64,000 nucleotides of DNA from positions 1 to 64,000 of the forward strand of contig JAFVQD010000006.1 of assembly GCA_017504965.1 (NCBI GenBank), written 5' to 3'. The position numbers and the translations under genes are program-made. The notes beneath the pieces were generated by a model, which worked only from the letters and a program-made list of their open reading frames with translations, did not search any database and was not told the DNA's origin. Shown piece after piece: positions 28,679 to 36,916 of this stretch; positions within the stretch are counted from its first letter, which is position 1, and each line of letters begins with the position of its first letter. Source of the DNA: Bacteroidales bacterium. Lineage in GTDB: Bacteria > Bacteroidota > Bacteroidia > Bacteroidales > UBA932.

Positions 28679-31027
28679 TTACTCATTTTTAAGTGAATCC
28701 ACCGGATTCGAATTTGATATTTTCAAGCTGCCTACTATCACCACAGCCAGTATTATCACCAGGATAATCATATCCCCTACCACATAACTCCAAATCCCCA
28801 CTTCAGCCTTCTGCTGGAACATCTGAAGAGCCGCATCACCTACCAGATAGGCCAGTATATCACCTATTACCAGCGCCACCGCCATAAGTTTCAAAATGTC
28901 GATGATAAAAAGTCTGACAATCTCAGCCGGGACAGCTCCATTGATTTTTCTTATTGCGACCTCAGCACTTCTTCTTTGAGTCTCATCCTTGATATAGCCT
29001 ATCAGCCCCATAAGTGAAATAATCAGAGAGAAGAGTCCACCCAATAGTATTGCATTCTTGATTTTTCTTATGTCAGCGAAGAACATCCTGACACCCTCTT
29101 CATATGCAGCCACTTCAAAAGTCCTTTCCGGGACTACCTCGTCCACAGCCTTTTGTATTTGTGATATGTTTTCTGCTGTAATTTTATCGACCTTAATCAG
29201 GACAAATCTCAAATAAAAGTATTGCAGGTCATTTTCAAAGGAAAGTTCTGCTCCAAAACGGACACTTGGCCTTTCGTCTACATAAATCGAACCGATCTTG
29301 TAGTCCTCATATACGCCGCAAACAGTAAATATTTCATTTTTGTTTGAGCTGTGTTGGGTAAATATCAAACCCTTGCCAATGGCGCCATCTGACCAGTCTG
29401 CAAACTCCTGCATCTTTTCCACAAATTTTCTGCTCACTGCTACCTCCCGGGATGTCTTTGCTTCACGCCCCTCGATAAATTTTATCCCCAGCACATCAGC
29501 TGCCCCCTCTGTCGAGTAATACTGGTCGGCGATGTTGAAAAGTTCTCTGTCATCACCAGGCAAATAAACATTGTTTCCAGACGAACCTGTAATAGGGACC
29601 TCTGAGGTGATGGCAGTCCCTATAACAAATGGGAGTTGCTCCACTTTATCCTTAATTTTGAAGTACTCATCAGTGTTGGCACCCGGCATGTCCACAGCCA
29701 CTAATTGTCCATACTCATACCCCAAGTCATCATTGAGCATCATATTGTATTGCTTTCCAAATACAAACAGTACACATATCAGGAAGATGGAGAAAGTGAA
29801 CTGGATACCGAGGAATACAAGTTTCCATCTCCTCTTTGACTCCCTGTAGTTTCTGAAAGCTGTAGAAACGGGGACTCTCATAAAAATATTGGCAGGCACA
29901 AGGCCCGAAATCAGCAGCACCACCACACATACCGCCACTGCCACCACTATAGCCTGCCAGCTGAAAAGGGATACAATGGATGCCCCCAGCATATTCTCTA
30001 TCTGCCCTGCAAATCCTACTATTATGGCTACTGCCAATATCAATGCGATGGTAAAGTGGAGAGCCGCCTCCTTGAAAAGGAGCTTCGCAATGTCTCCCCC
30101 CTCTGCACCATAACACTTGCGTACCCCTACCTCTTTTGCCCTCTGCACTACAGATGATATCGAGTTAAGGACATAATTCACTACTGCTGCAGAGATAAGG
30201 AGCAGAGCCACTATTGAGAGCATAAGGATCATGTTTCTGTTTGTAGGGTCTGATACATGCTGCCTGTCTGTCTTCTCCAGATAGTACCAGAGTTTAAGTC
30301 CGGCCTTCTCCAGATCCTCCATAGGCTGGTTTTTTACCTGCATCTCGTGGATAGCATCTGTCAGCGATTCGGGATCCACCCCTTCCTGCAGTTTTACGTA
30401 CCCCAAATATCTGTCGTTGCCAAGCCAGTTCTCTGTGCTGCTTTTAGAGTATGTAGGCATAGCGAGGAGGATATCAATTCCACGGAATGAGCTGTTGGTT
30501 GGGAAATCTTCAAATACCCCCTCCACTGTGAATACAGCCTTGGGCAATGATTCGTTGTACAGAGTCTGTCCTACAGCCTTCTCTATACCACCAAGTTTTT
30601 CTGCAAGGGTACGTGATACCATCATCTTACCCCACTGTGAAAGGACCTGTTTAGGGTCTCCGGTGTACACCTGCATATCGAAAATGTCGAAGAAACAGGT
30701 GTCAGCCACCACCAATTCTGCTTCCAGTTTGTTTTTATCTTGAGTATAATAGCTGTTGTTTTCAAATACAGGGGTAATCCTCGTAGCAGTCTCCACACCT
30801 GGAACAAACTCTTTGAATCCCGGGGCCACTGCACCACTCACCCTGTCGCCACTGAGGTTCTCCTCCCCGTGTCTCACAGCCCCTGTCATTATCGAATATA
30901 CCCTCTCTCTGTCGGAATAGAAATTGTCGTATGACAATTCAAAGCACACCTTCGCTATTAGGATGGTACCGATAGCCAGCCCTAACGCCAATGAACAGAT
31001 CTTTACAAGATTTCTTTTAAGTTTCAT
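28679..31027 (-). CDS. FtsX/MacB-type ABC transporter permease (2 of 3)
   Basis: A 782-residue permease with the same two-module plan as its neighbours (N-terminal anchor, periplasmic domain, helices about 265-390, second anchor and periplasmic domain, C-terminal helices, ending NPVDSLKNE). The coupling motif EVGVRKCYGAEGGDI is present near residue 298 and EVAIRKINGAVPAEI near 670. It is the first gene behind the second sigma54 promoter (31067-31082), so this half of the cluster has its own start point. It differs enough from the other two that recent duplication is unlikely. Confidence 0.88.
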   Translation of the reverse strand: MKLKRNLVKICSLALGLAIGTILIAKVCFELSYDNFYSDRERVYSIMTGAVRHGEENLSGDRVSGAVAPGFKEFVPGVETATRITPVFENNSYYTQDKNKLEAELVVADTCFFDIFDMQVYTGDPKQVLSQWGKMMVSRTLAEKLGGIEKAVGQTLYNESLPKAVFTVEGVFEDFPTNSSFRGIDILLAMPTYSKSSTENWLGNDRYLGYVKLQEGVDPESLTDAIHEMQVKNQPMEDLEKAGLKLWYYLEKTDRQHVSDPTNRNMILMLSIVALLLISAAVVNYVLNSISSVVQRAKEVGVRKCYGAEGGDIAKLLFKEAALHFTIALILAVAIIVGFAGQIENMLGASIVSLFSWQAIVVAVAVCVVVLLISGLVPANIFMRVPVSTAFRNYRESKRRWKLVFLGIQFTFSIFLICVLFVFGKQYNMMLNDDLGYEYGQLVAVDMPGANTDEYFKIKDKVEQLPFVIGTAITSEVPITGSSGNNVYLPGDDRELFNIADQYYSTEGAADVLGIKFIEGREAKTSREVAVSRKFVEKMQEFADWSDGAIGKGLIFTQHSSNKNEIFTVCGVYEDYKIGSIYVDERPSVRFGAELSFENDLQYFYLRFVLIKVDKITAENISQIQKAVDEVVPERTFEVAAYEEGVRMFFADIRKIKNAILLGGLFSLIISLMGLIGYIKDETQRRSAEVAIRKINGAVPAEIVRLFIIDILKLMAVALVIGDILAYLVGDAALQMFQQKAEVGIWSYVVGDMIILVIILAVVIVGSLKISNSNPVDSLKNE

Positions 31028-31066
31028 ACGTTTTCTGTTTACACTTTTACATCTGTGCCAAAAAGG

Positions 31067-31082
31067 AACAATGGATGTGCCA
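31067..31082 (-). promoter_or_regulatory. Sigma54 promoter of the second permease operon
   Basis: TGGCACATCCATTGTT on the - strand fits TGGCACr-N4-TTGCw: GG at -24 and, ten bases later, GT in place of GC at -12. The predicted start is near 31056, giving a leader of about 29 bases to the permease ATG at 31027. Confidence 0.72.
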
Positions 31083-31136
31083 ATGTGTGTAACAGCTTGA
31101 ATATGTATGAATTATGGAAATATGGCAAAAAATAAG

Positions 31137-31174
31137 TGTAAAGAAACTTTACAGGTATGGCAAGATTTTTTACA
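31137..31174. promoter_or_regulatory. Paired activator sites (enhancer) for the 31-kb sigma54 promoter
   Basis: TGTAAAGAAACTTTACA (31137-31153) is a perfect 7-base inverted repeat with a 3-base centre. A second copy on the other strand, TGTAAAAAATCTTGCCA (31158-31174), keeps one arm. Centres are 21 bases apart and about 89 and 110 bases upstream of the predicted start, the geometry expected of an NtrC-type activator. Confidence 0.75.
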
Positions 31175-31214
31175 CTGGTAGAGAAAACTGAACTTCACGA
31201 TTGGCCAAAGGGTA

Positions 31215-31362
31215 GCTGCAATTCGGAGGCCACATCACACCCCTCTGGAATGTTCTCTGGAGTAGTTGATGTGGCTACTGCGGGCTATTTGTGGGTAGAA
31301 GCCACAGTAACCATCCGTAAAGGTTGTTCTGGATGGTTTTACTGTGGCTTCTGAATTGCAGC
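31215..31362. repeat. Three-way inverted-repeat structure
   Basis: An outer stem GCTGCAATTC (31215-31224) / GAATTGCAGC (31353-31362) encloses two hairpins: GCCACATCA (31229-31237) / TGATGTGGC (31267-31275), and a 19-base arm at 31298-31316 with its complement at 31331-31351 (a 2-base bulge). All three stems close without clashing, as in a folded RNA or a cruciform-forming element. No known RNA family is recognised. Confidence 0.6.
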
Positions 31363-31384
31363 ACATCATACGGGCTTTTCCAGT

Positions 31385-31481
31385 CTTGCCTAAAAATTCA
31401 TTACTTTATTAGGGGAGTAGTATTTTAGGCTTCGGAGGATTAGATTCTGCAGAACTAAGCTCCGAGCCGGAAGCAGGCAAG
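31385..31481. repeat. Second structured element with two mutually exclusive folds
   Basis: CTTGCCT (31385-31391) can pair with AGGCAAG (31475-31481), or the overlapping GCCTAAAA can pair with TTTTAGGC (31423-31430). Inside, GGCTTCGGAG (31428-31437) pairs with CTCCGAGCC (31460-31468) around a TTCTGCAGAA hairpin. The two outer pairings compete. The sequence just after (31471-31560) weakly recalls domain I of Bacteroidetes group II introns, but no reverse transcriptase is present. Confidence 0.4.
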
Positions 31482-31591
31482 CCTACGTGAGCAGTGAAAT
31501 GAGACTTTAGACACCGCGTCAGAGTTGACACGAACAGGTCGGGTGTGATGACAGATTGTGATTTCGGGGATTCAAAGTTGCCGATTACCTC

Positions 31592-33991
31592 CTACCCTCT
31601 CACCACTTCTGATGGGTTTTCGTTTGCCGCCCTCCAGGAGCGGAGTGAGACAAGTGCTACAGTGACTGCCAGCACCGCTGCCAATGAGGCGATGAATACC
31701 CACCAAGGGACGGTAATGCGGTTTGCAAACTGCTCAAGCCATCTGGTCACTATTATCCAAGCCACCGGAGCAGCCACCAGGAATCCAACCAGCACCAATT
31801 TGACATAATTGTTATTCAGCATACCTATCAATTGTCCCCTTTCAGCTCCATAAACCTTCCTGATAGCGATCTCACTGCGGCGGTGCTGCGTCTCGAACAT
31901 CACTATCCCGAATACCCCCATAAGAGCTATGATTATCGCCAGCAAAGCAAAAAGGGCTATGACCACTGCGGATCTCTTTGTCGTAGAATAGAGATTCCCT
32001 ATTGCCTGGTTGAAGAACATCACCTCCGGCTCATCTGCACCAGGAGCAAACTCCTGTACCAGCTCTCTGACATATTTTGAAAATGCCGCGATATCTGCTC
32101 CCTGCTTCAGTTTCACATAAAATGTTCCGAATTGGCGAGAACTGTTACATAACAATGCTATATAATCGATGCCATCGTCTGCGGGAGCGAGTTTGACATC
32201 TTTGACCATCCCACAAATGGTATAGCCATTCTCCACGTGTCCGAGCGGAATACCTATTTCACTATGGAGATTCGAAGTGACCAACATCTCGTTACGGCTA
32301 TGGGACTGCTCTGAGAATTTAGTTCCATCTACCATCTGTATCCCAAAAAACTCCGGAAGATTGTATCTGACGGTCCAGACATTCAGTCTGTAGTCCTTAC
32401 CATCGTATCTTCTACCCCACATGCTATGCGGGAGAGTAATGGGGCTGACACAGGCTGTAACATCGACGGCATCCGGGTACTGCTGTAACTTTTCCACCAC
32501 AGCCTCACCTTTAGTGCGTACATCAAATGATATAAAAGTCATAACATTCTCCCTATCAAGCCCAATGTCGAAATTTACCATATACCTGTATTGGCACCAG
32601 AATGATGCTGTGACGATAATGAGAATCATCGCTATACTGAATTGGAATCCAGCCAGAAACGATCTCATTCTTCTGCCTGATGAAGAGTGGGCATAACCCT
32701 CTTTCACCGCCAGCGATGCATTGAATCTGGTAATATGTAGTGCAGGATATATGGCCGATATTACCGCCAGAAGCACCATCAAGGCCAAAATGATCAATAG
32801 AACTGCTATATTGTCTTCCAATGCGAGAGATGATGTCACATATCCCGTAATGAAACTCCCCTGTAGAGCGACAATGATCCCAAGAGCCAATACCAGCGAC
32901 ACGACCACAAGACCTATGGCCTCAAAAAGAAAACCCACCCTCAACGTCCTCTGCTCTGCCCCGAAGACCTTACATATATTTACCGAGCGTATTCTGACAG
33001 GGATCAGGGCCATAAAGAAATTGACAAAATTTATAAATGCTATTACCACTATAAGGAGTGCTATCGCTGCGAGTGTGATGGTAGAGCCGATATCTCCGAG
33101 TTCAAAATTGGCACTATTCAAGACCCCATGATAATACATACGGTCCAGGGATATCAGCCGTATAGGCAACACTTCATCCCCCTCCTCAAATATCTCTTCA
33201 TCCGGATACTCCACTTTCCATCTCTGAATCTCGCCCATCATCCAGGCTGCATATTTATCCATCCATATCTTCTTGAAAGCCTCTACATCTGCACCATCCT
33301 CAAATTTCACATAGTGATTATAGTTCCAGTTATTGTTCCCTTTACCATCCTTACAGTTATCATTCTTGAATATATGATGGTTATACAGGAAAGTGTTCTT
33401 GGGAAAATCCTTGAATATGGCCACTACGGTCTGAGGCTTTTCAGGACGCATATTGTCGTACCACTCTCCACCCTCATAATAGAGCTGGTCCCCGACTCCG
33501 ACACCTAACCTCTCTGCCGCCCCCTTTGATATGACTACGGTATTTGGCTCTTTTATCTGGGAAGCATCTCCGGCAAGTATATCAAATCCGAACACCTCCA
33601 GCCCATCCGGTGCCATATCATAACTTCCCATATTGAATTTTCTGAAGTCACCCCCATCGGCTTGGGTCCACACCCTGTGAGGCTGCGCATACTCCCTTAG
33701 ATGGGTAAAGGTCTCTGCACCCGGAAACATCTCTACAGATTCACGGGTCACAGGGTTTGGAGAACCCGAACTCCACTCTTCATCCCCTTCCCCCAATGTG
33801 CCTCCCCATAGTGCGGAGATCATATATACCCTATCCGAATCCTCTATCGGTCTATTGTATGTCACAGAGTACCATACCTGAGAAGCTATCACATAGAAAG
33901 CGACAAATGCCAGGGTCAGTCCCATAATATTCAGGACACTTGCGACTTTGTAGCGTCTGAGGGTCTGCAAAAAATTCTTGATCATAGCCAC
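31592..33991 (-). CDS. FtsX/MacB-type ABC transporter permease (3 of 3)
   Basis: A 799-residue two-module permease (N-terminal anchor with SVLNIMGLTLAFVAFYVI, periplasmic MacB-like domain, three helices, second anchor, second periplasmic domain, three helices, ending NENPSEVVRG). The coupling motif EIAIRKVYGAERGQL is near residue 722. It starts 6 bases after the adaptor gene, so it belongs to the tolC-adaptor-permease transcript, while the other two permeases lie behind the second sigma54 promoter. Confidence 0.88.
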   Translation of the reverse strand: MAMIKNFLQTLRRYKVASVLNIMGLTLAFVAFYVIASQVWYSVTYNRPIEDSDRVYMISALWGGTLGEGDEEWSSGSPNPVTRESVEMFPGAETFTHLREYAQPHRVWTQADGGDFRKFNMGSYDMAPDGLEVFGFDILAGDASQIKEPNTVVISKGAAERLGVGVGDQLYYEGGEWYDNMRPEKPQTVVAIFKDFPKNTFLYNHHIFKNDNCKDGKGNNNWNYNHYVKFEDGADVEAFKKIWMDKYAAWMMGEIQRWKVEYPDEEIFEEGDEVLPIRLISLDRMYYHGVLNSANFELGDIGSTITLAAIALLIVVIAFINFVNFFMALIPVRIRSVNICKVFGAEQRTLRVGFLFEAIGLVVVSLVLALGIIVALQGSFITGYVTSSLALEDNIAVLLIILALMVLLAVISAIYPALHITRFNASLAVKEGYAHSSSGRRMRSFLAGFQFSIAMILIIVTASFWCQYRYMVNFDIGLDRENVMTFISFDVRTKGEAVVEKLQQYPDAVDVTACVSPITLPHSMWGRRYDGKDYRLNVWTVRYNLPEFFGIQMVDGTKFSEQSHSRNEMLVTSNLHSEIGIPLGHVENGYTICGMVKDVKLAPADDGIDYIALLCNSSRQFGTFYVKLKQGADIAAFSKYVRELVQEFAPGADEPEVMFFNQAIGNLYSTTKRSAVVIALFALLAIIIALMGVFGIVMFETQHRRSEIAIRKVYGAERGQLIGMLNNNYVKLVLVGFLVAAPVAWIIVTRWLEQFANRITVPWWVFIASLAAVLAVTVALVSLRSWRAANENPSEVVRG

Positions 33992-33997
33992 TCCCTG

Positions 33998-35257
33998 TTA
34001 TCTGAATATCAACACATCATTATCTCCGAAGCTGTCATATCCCGATACTATGACTCTCTCCCCAGGCTCAAGTCCTTCCAGCACTTCATAATATTGGGGA
34101 TTCTGGCGGCCGATGCGGATCTCTCTCCTGGATGCCTGAGTACCATCTTCAGAGACTACATATATCCATCGCCCTCCGGTCTTCTGATAGAATGTGCCGC
34201 GAGGGATAAGGAGTGCCTCTTCGGGCTGACCAAGCTGAAGATTCAGATAGTATGTCTGTCCGATACGGATATTCGCTGGCTGCTGCCCGTCAAATTTGAA
34301 ATCTGCCTTGAATTTGCCGTCCCTCACTTCCGGATAGACTTTACGGATGACGGTACTGTATTTTTCATCCTGCCTTTCAAACTGGGCCACAAGGCCTGAA
34401 GTGACCCTATCGATATAGTGCTCATCCACCTGTGCCTCTATCTTATAGCTGTCGAGATTATTTATCTGCCCCACTTTGGTCCCTGCTGATATCGACTGGC
34501 CCAGAACCACATCCAGAAGACCGAGTTCTCCATCGATAGGGGCCTTGATGGTGAGGTTGTCTTTCCTCTTACGGATCATAAGCATATTGCGTCTCATATT
34601 CTGCAGACTCTCCTCCATCTGCTCTATCTGGACTGTACGGTACAGACTGTCCTGCTGCGAGCGGTTTTTCACCAGTTCGAGTTTGTCAAGTGCCAGAAGA
34701 TAGTCCTCTTCCGCCTTCAGCCACTCCTCTTTGGCGATCAATTTCTCCTGGTACAGTTCTTTGGAAGAGTCGTATGCCCTTTTGAGACGACGCACCTCCA
34801 CGCCGAGCTGAAGCATATCCTGACGGAGAGAGAGCTTCTGCTGCTCCATTGAGATCATCGTATTGCGGAGGATATTCTCCTTCTCTGCCAAATCGGCTTC
34901 AGCATTGAGGATCTGAAGATCGAGGCTCTCATTATTGAGGATAAGGATCACATCACCTTTCTTCACTTTTGATCCCTCTTCCGCCACTATAGTCTCTACC
35001 ACCCCACCCTCAAGTGGAGATATCTGGATAGTGGTCATAGGCATCACCTGACCTGTTACCCTGATATAATCATTGAACTCTCCTCGAGTGACCTGCCCCA
35101 TCGACAAGGTCTGGGAATTCACCCTCAACACACTCTGATTATCCCTCACAAGCAGCCACAAGACGAAGAGTACTACTACACCACCCATCCAATAAGGTAC
35201 GGCTCTCTTTGTAAATGCTGCTGCAATACCTTTTTTCTTTTCAATTACTTTATCCAT
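33998..35257 (-). CDS. Periplasmic adaptor (HlyD/MacA family)
   Basis: A 419-residue membrane-fusion protein that would link the inner-membrane ABC permeases to the outer-membrane channel. One N-terminal helix (about 20-38), a split lipoyl domain (ISPLEGGVVETIVAEEGSKVKKGD and, after the hairpin, IKAPIDGELGLLDVVLGQSIS), a long coiled-coil hairpin (about 110-235), then beta-barrel and membrane-proximal domains with LIPRGTFYQKTGGRWIYVV. It is preceded by a 157-bp gap with a large inverted repeat. Confidence 0.9.
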   Translation of the reverse strand: MDKVIEKKKGIAAAFTKRAVPYWMGGVVVLFVLWLLVRDNQSVLRVNSQTLSMGQVTRGEFNDYIRVTGQVMPMTTIQISPLEGGVVETIVAEEGSKVKKGDVILILNNESLDLQILNAEADLAEKENILRNTMISMEQQKLSLRQDMLQLGVEVRRLKRAYDSSKELYQEKLIAKEEWLKAEEDYLLALDKLELVKNRSQQDSLYRTVQIEQMEESLQNMRRNMLMIRKRKDNLTIKAPIDGELGLLDVVLGQSISAGTKVGQINNLDSYKIEAQVDEHYIDRVTSGLVAQFERQDEKYSTVIRKVYPEVRDGKFKADFKFDGQQPANIRIGQTYYLNLQLGQPEEALLIPRGTFYQKTGGRWIYVVSEDGTQASRREIRIGRQNPQYYEVLEGLEPGERVIVSGYDSFGDNDVLIFR

Positions 35258-35301
35258 ATCTTTTAATATTATTTATTTTCAAAACTGATAAGGAGTATGC
35301 T

Positions 35302-35410
35302 ATGATGTTTTGGTTCAAAATAATCTCCGCTTCGCTTCGCCCTCCCACCTCCGGTGGGCCCCTCCCTCTAGTGCCGAGGGCGGCAAATCATTTTGAACTC
35401 AAAACATCAT
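35302..35410. repeat. Large palindromic intergenic element between tolC-like and adaptor genes
   Basis: A left arm at 35302-35321 (ATGATGTTTTGGTTCAAAAT) and a right arm at 35390-35410 are complementary except for one C/CT difference. The 68-base centre is G+C-rich and repeats the phrase CTTCGCTTCGCCCTCCC, with a small CCCACCTCCGGTGGG hairpin. A related G+C-rich phrase recurs at 48.8 and 60.8-61.0 kb, so this is probably a member of a dispersed palindromic repeat family. It begins 4 bases after the tolC-like stop. Confidence 0.65.
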
Positions 35411-35414
35411 GAGC

Positions 35415-36779
35415 TCAAAACTCCTGGTGGATATATGACACCCCCTGATAATACTCCACCACACTTCTTTTAATCAGATAACTGAGCAAGGCGTTAAGTT
35501 TCTCTGCCTGGGCATTGAGCAAATTATTGGACGAAGTCTGATACTCAATGGGGGAGATGATCCCCTGCTCATACTTCTTCTGATTCAGGGCGAAAGCCTC
35601 CTTCTGCACCGCCGCCCTCTTTTGCGACTGGAGATAAGCGGCAGAGGCTCCATTGCGGTCAGCCACAGCCCTGAGGACCTCAGCCTCTATCTGCTGCATA
35701 GTCTGATCATACTGGGCAGAGGCTCTGGCGTATGCATTTTTCTTCCTCACGATATTTGAATGACGCGACAGGCGGTCGAATATGGGGATCGAGAGGGAGA
35801 GCTGGACATACTCACCACCATTGTTTCTGAACTGCATACTGAACGAATCGGGGACATATCCGGCAGTACCGGGATATGAGTAGTAGCTGGTAGACCACCC
35901 GCCATAGAGGGAGAGTCTGGGGGCCAGTTTCCACTTGGCTGTCGAAAGTTCTACGCGGGCATTATCCATTGCCCCTCGGGCTATAATAGCGGAGGGGAGG
36001 GTGCTTTGAGCCTGCTCCACTATACCGGCAGAATTCTCTCCAAACACCGCCGAAACGAGATTTTCCCATTTTCCCACCTGATCCAGCTCTATCCGGAGTT
36101 CTGCATCTATAGGGAAAAACATTATATCTTTCAGGGTGATGTAGGCATCTGCCAATTTGTTCTGTGTGCTGATAAGCTGATATTCCCTGTCTGCAAGATC
36201 GGCTGCCACCTGCACTACATCAGCGTGTCCTTTGCGGCCGAGCTCCTCCTCCTTCTCCGCACGGCGCAATGCACTCTGTGCAGTCTCCACCTGTGACTGA
36301 ATGATTCTTTCAAGTTCAGAGTAATAGGCCACATTATAATAGGCCTCCATAGTGGCAAGACATATCTCGTCCTGAAGCTGCTTCTCCCTCTCGACACCCA
36401 TCATCACGGCAGTCTTTGAGATCTTCATATTGTTCACAGCCTGAAAACCGTTAAAGAGGTTTATCCCTGCCGAGAGCGAGTAACCGTTATTGAAAGATGT
36501 AGTGGAGATATAGGTATTTGTCTCCGGGTCCACTGAACGGCCAAAGTTTGAATAGGCGGAGATGGCACCCTCTATCGTAGGGGTAAATGCCGACAGGATC
36601 GCATCCCTTCGGGCTATGCGTGCATCGTCATTGTCAGCTTGCTGGATCCTTATCTTGGTAGAATTTGAAATGGCGTATTCCATACACTCTTTCAGGGACA
36701 TCCTGTTTTCACCTCTACAGGTAAAAAAGGATGCCGCCAAAAGAGCCGAAGCAATTATTATTTGTTTACTAACCTTCAT
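35415..36779 (-). CDS. TolC-family outer-membrane efflux protein
   Basis: The ATG at 36779 is chosen because it starts a signal peptide (MKVSKQIIIASALLAASF); an upstream frame opening would place the sigma54 promoter inside the gene. The two OEP repeats of long alpha-helices with interposed beta strands are visible: MSLKECMEYAISNSTKIRI, then ATMEAYYNVAYYSELERII, and in the second half LSIPIFDRLSRHSNIVRKK and QKKYEQGIISPIEYQ. It is the outer-membrane channel of the tripartite exporter and the first gene behind the 36.8-kb sigma54 promoter. Confidence 0.9.
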   Translation of the reverse strand: MKVSKQIIIASALLAASFFTCRGENRMSLKECMEYAISNSTKIRIQQADNDDARIARRDAILSAFTPTIEGAISAYSNFGRSVDPETNTYISTTSFNNGYSLSAGINLFNGFQAVNNMKISKTAVMMGVEREKQLQDEICLATMEAYYNVAYYSELERIIQSQVETAQSALRRAEKEEELGRKGHADVVQVAADLADREYQLISTQNKLADAYITLKDIMFFPIDAELRIELDQVGKWENLVSAVFGENSAGIVEQAQSTLPSAIIARGAMDNARVELSTAKWKLAPRLSLYGGWSTSYYSYPGTAGYVPDSFSMQFRNNGGEYVQLSLSIPIFDRLSRHSNIVRKKNAYARASAQYDQTMQQIEAEVLRAVADRNGASAAYLQSQKRAAVQKEAFALNQKKYEQGIISPIEYQTSSNNLLNAQAEKLNALLSYLIKRSVVEYYQGVSYIHQEF

Positions 36780-36804
36780 ATAGTTTCTGTTTTGCCCGTT
36801 AGTG

Positions 36805-36820
36805 TGCCACATTCGGGCCA
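36805..36820 (-). promoter_or_regulatory. Sigma54 promoter of the tolC-like gene
   Basis: TGGCCCGAATGTGGCA on the - strand matches TGGCACG-N4-TTGCA at all but two positions and has the exact GG-N10-GC spacing. The predicted start near 36793 leaves a leader of about 14 bases. Confidence 0.8.
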
Positions 36821-36874
36821 AAAGAGATAACTATATGATTTAGTGTACGTTATATTTCAAACCTATAATTCGAT

Positions 36875-36913
36875 TGTAAAAAATCTTTACAGTCTGTGTA
36901 AAGTTTTTTAATA
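36875..36913. promoter_or_regulatory. Paired activator sites (enhancer) for the tolC sigma54 promoter
   Basis: TGTAAAAAATCTTTACA (36875-36891) and TGTAAAGTTTTTTAATA (36897-36913) repeat the TGTAAA-N5-TTTACA pattern of the sites at 31.14 kb. Centres are 22 bases apart and about 90 and 112 bases upstream of the predicted start, almost the same geometry as at the second promoter. The bound protein is most simply the cluster's own NtrC-type regulator. Confidence 0.78.
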
Positions 36914-36916
36914 CTG

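Larger units (their letters stand above)
31028..31591. other. 564-bp non-coding gap in the export cluster: sigma54 promoter plus structured region
   Basis: No credible gene is seen on either strand. The left 150 bases carry the sigma54 promoter and two activator sites of the permease gene. From 31215 to 31481 there are long, partly nested inverted repeats (separate entries). The last about 110 bases before the upstream permease stop have no recognised content. Confidence 0.6.

Noticed and set aside
31157-31354. 65-residue open frame in the exporter gap
   Set aside because: It covers the inverted-repeat structure, has no start context, and its composition follows the stems.
31471-31560. Calling this a group II intron
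   Set aside because: Only a vague likeness to domain I is seen; there is no reverse transcriptase, no domain V, and no defined boundaries. Kept as a low-confidence remark only.
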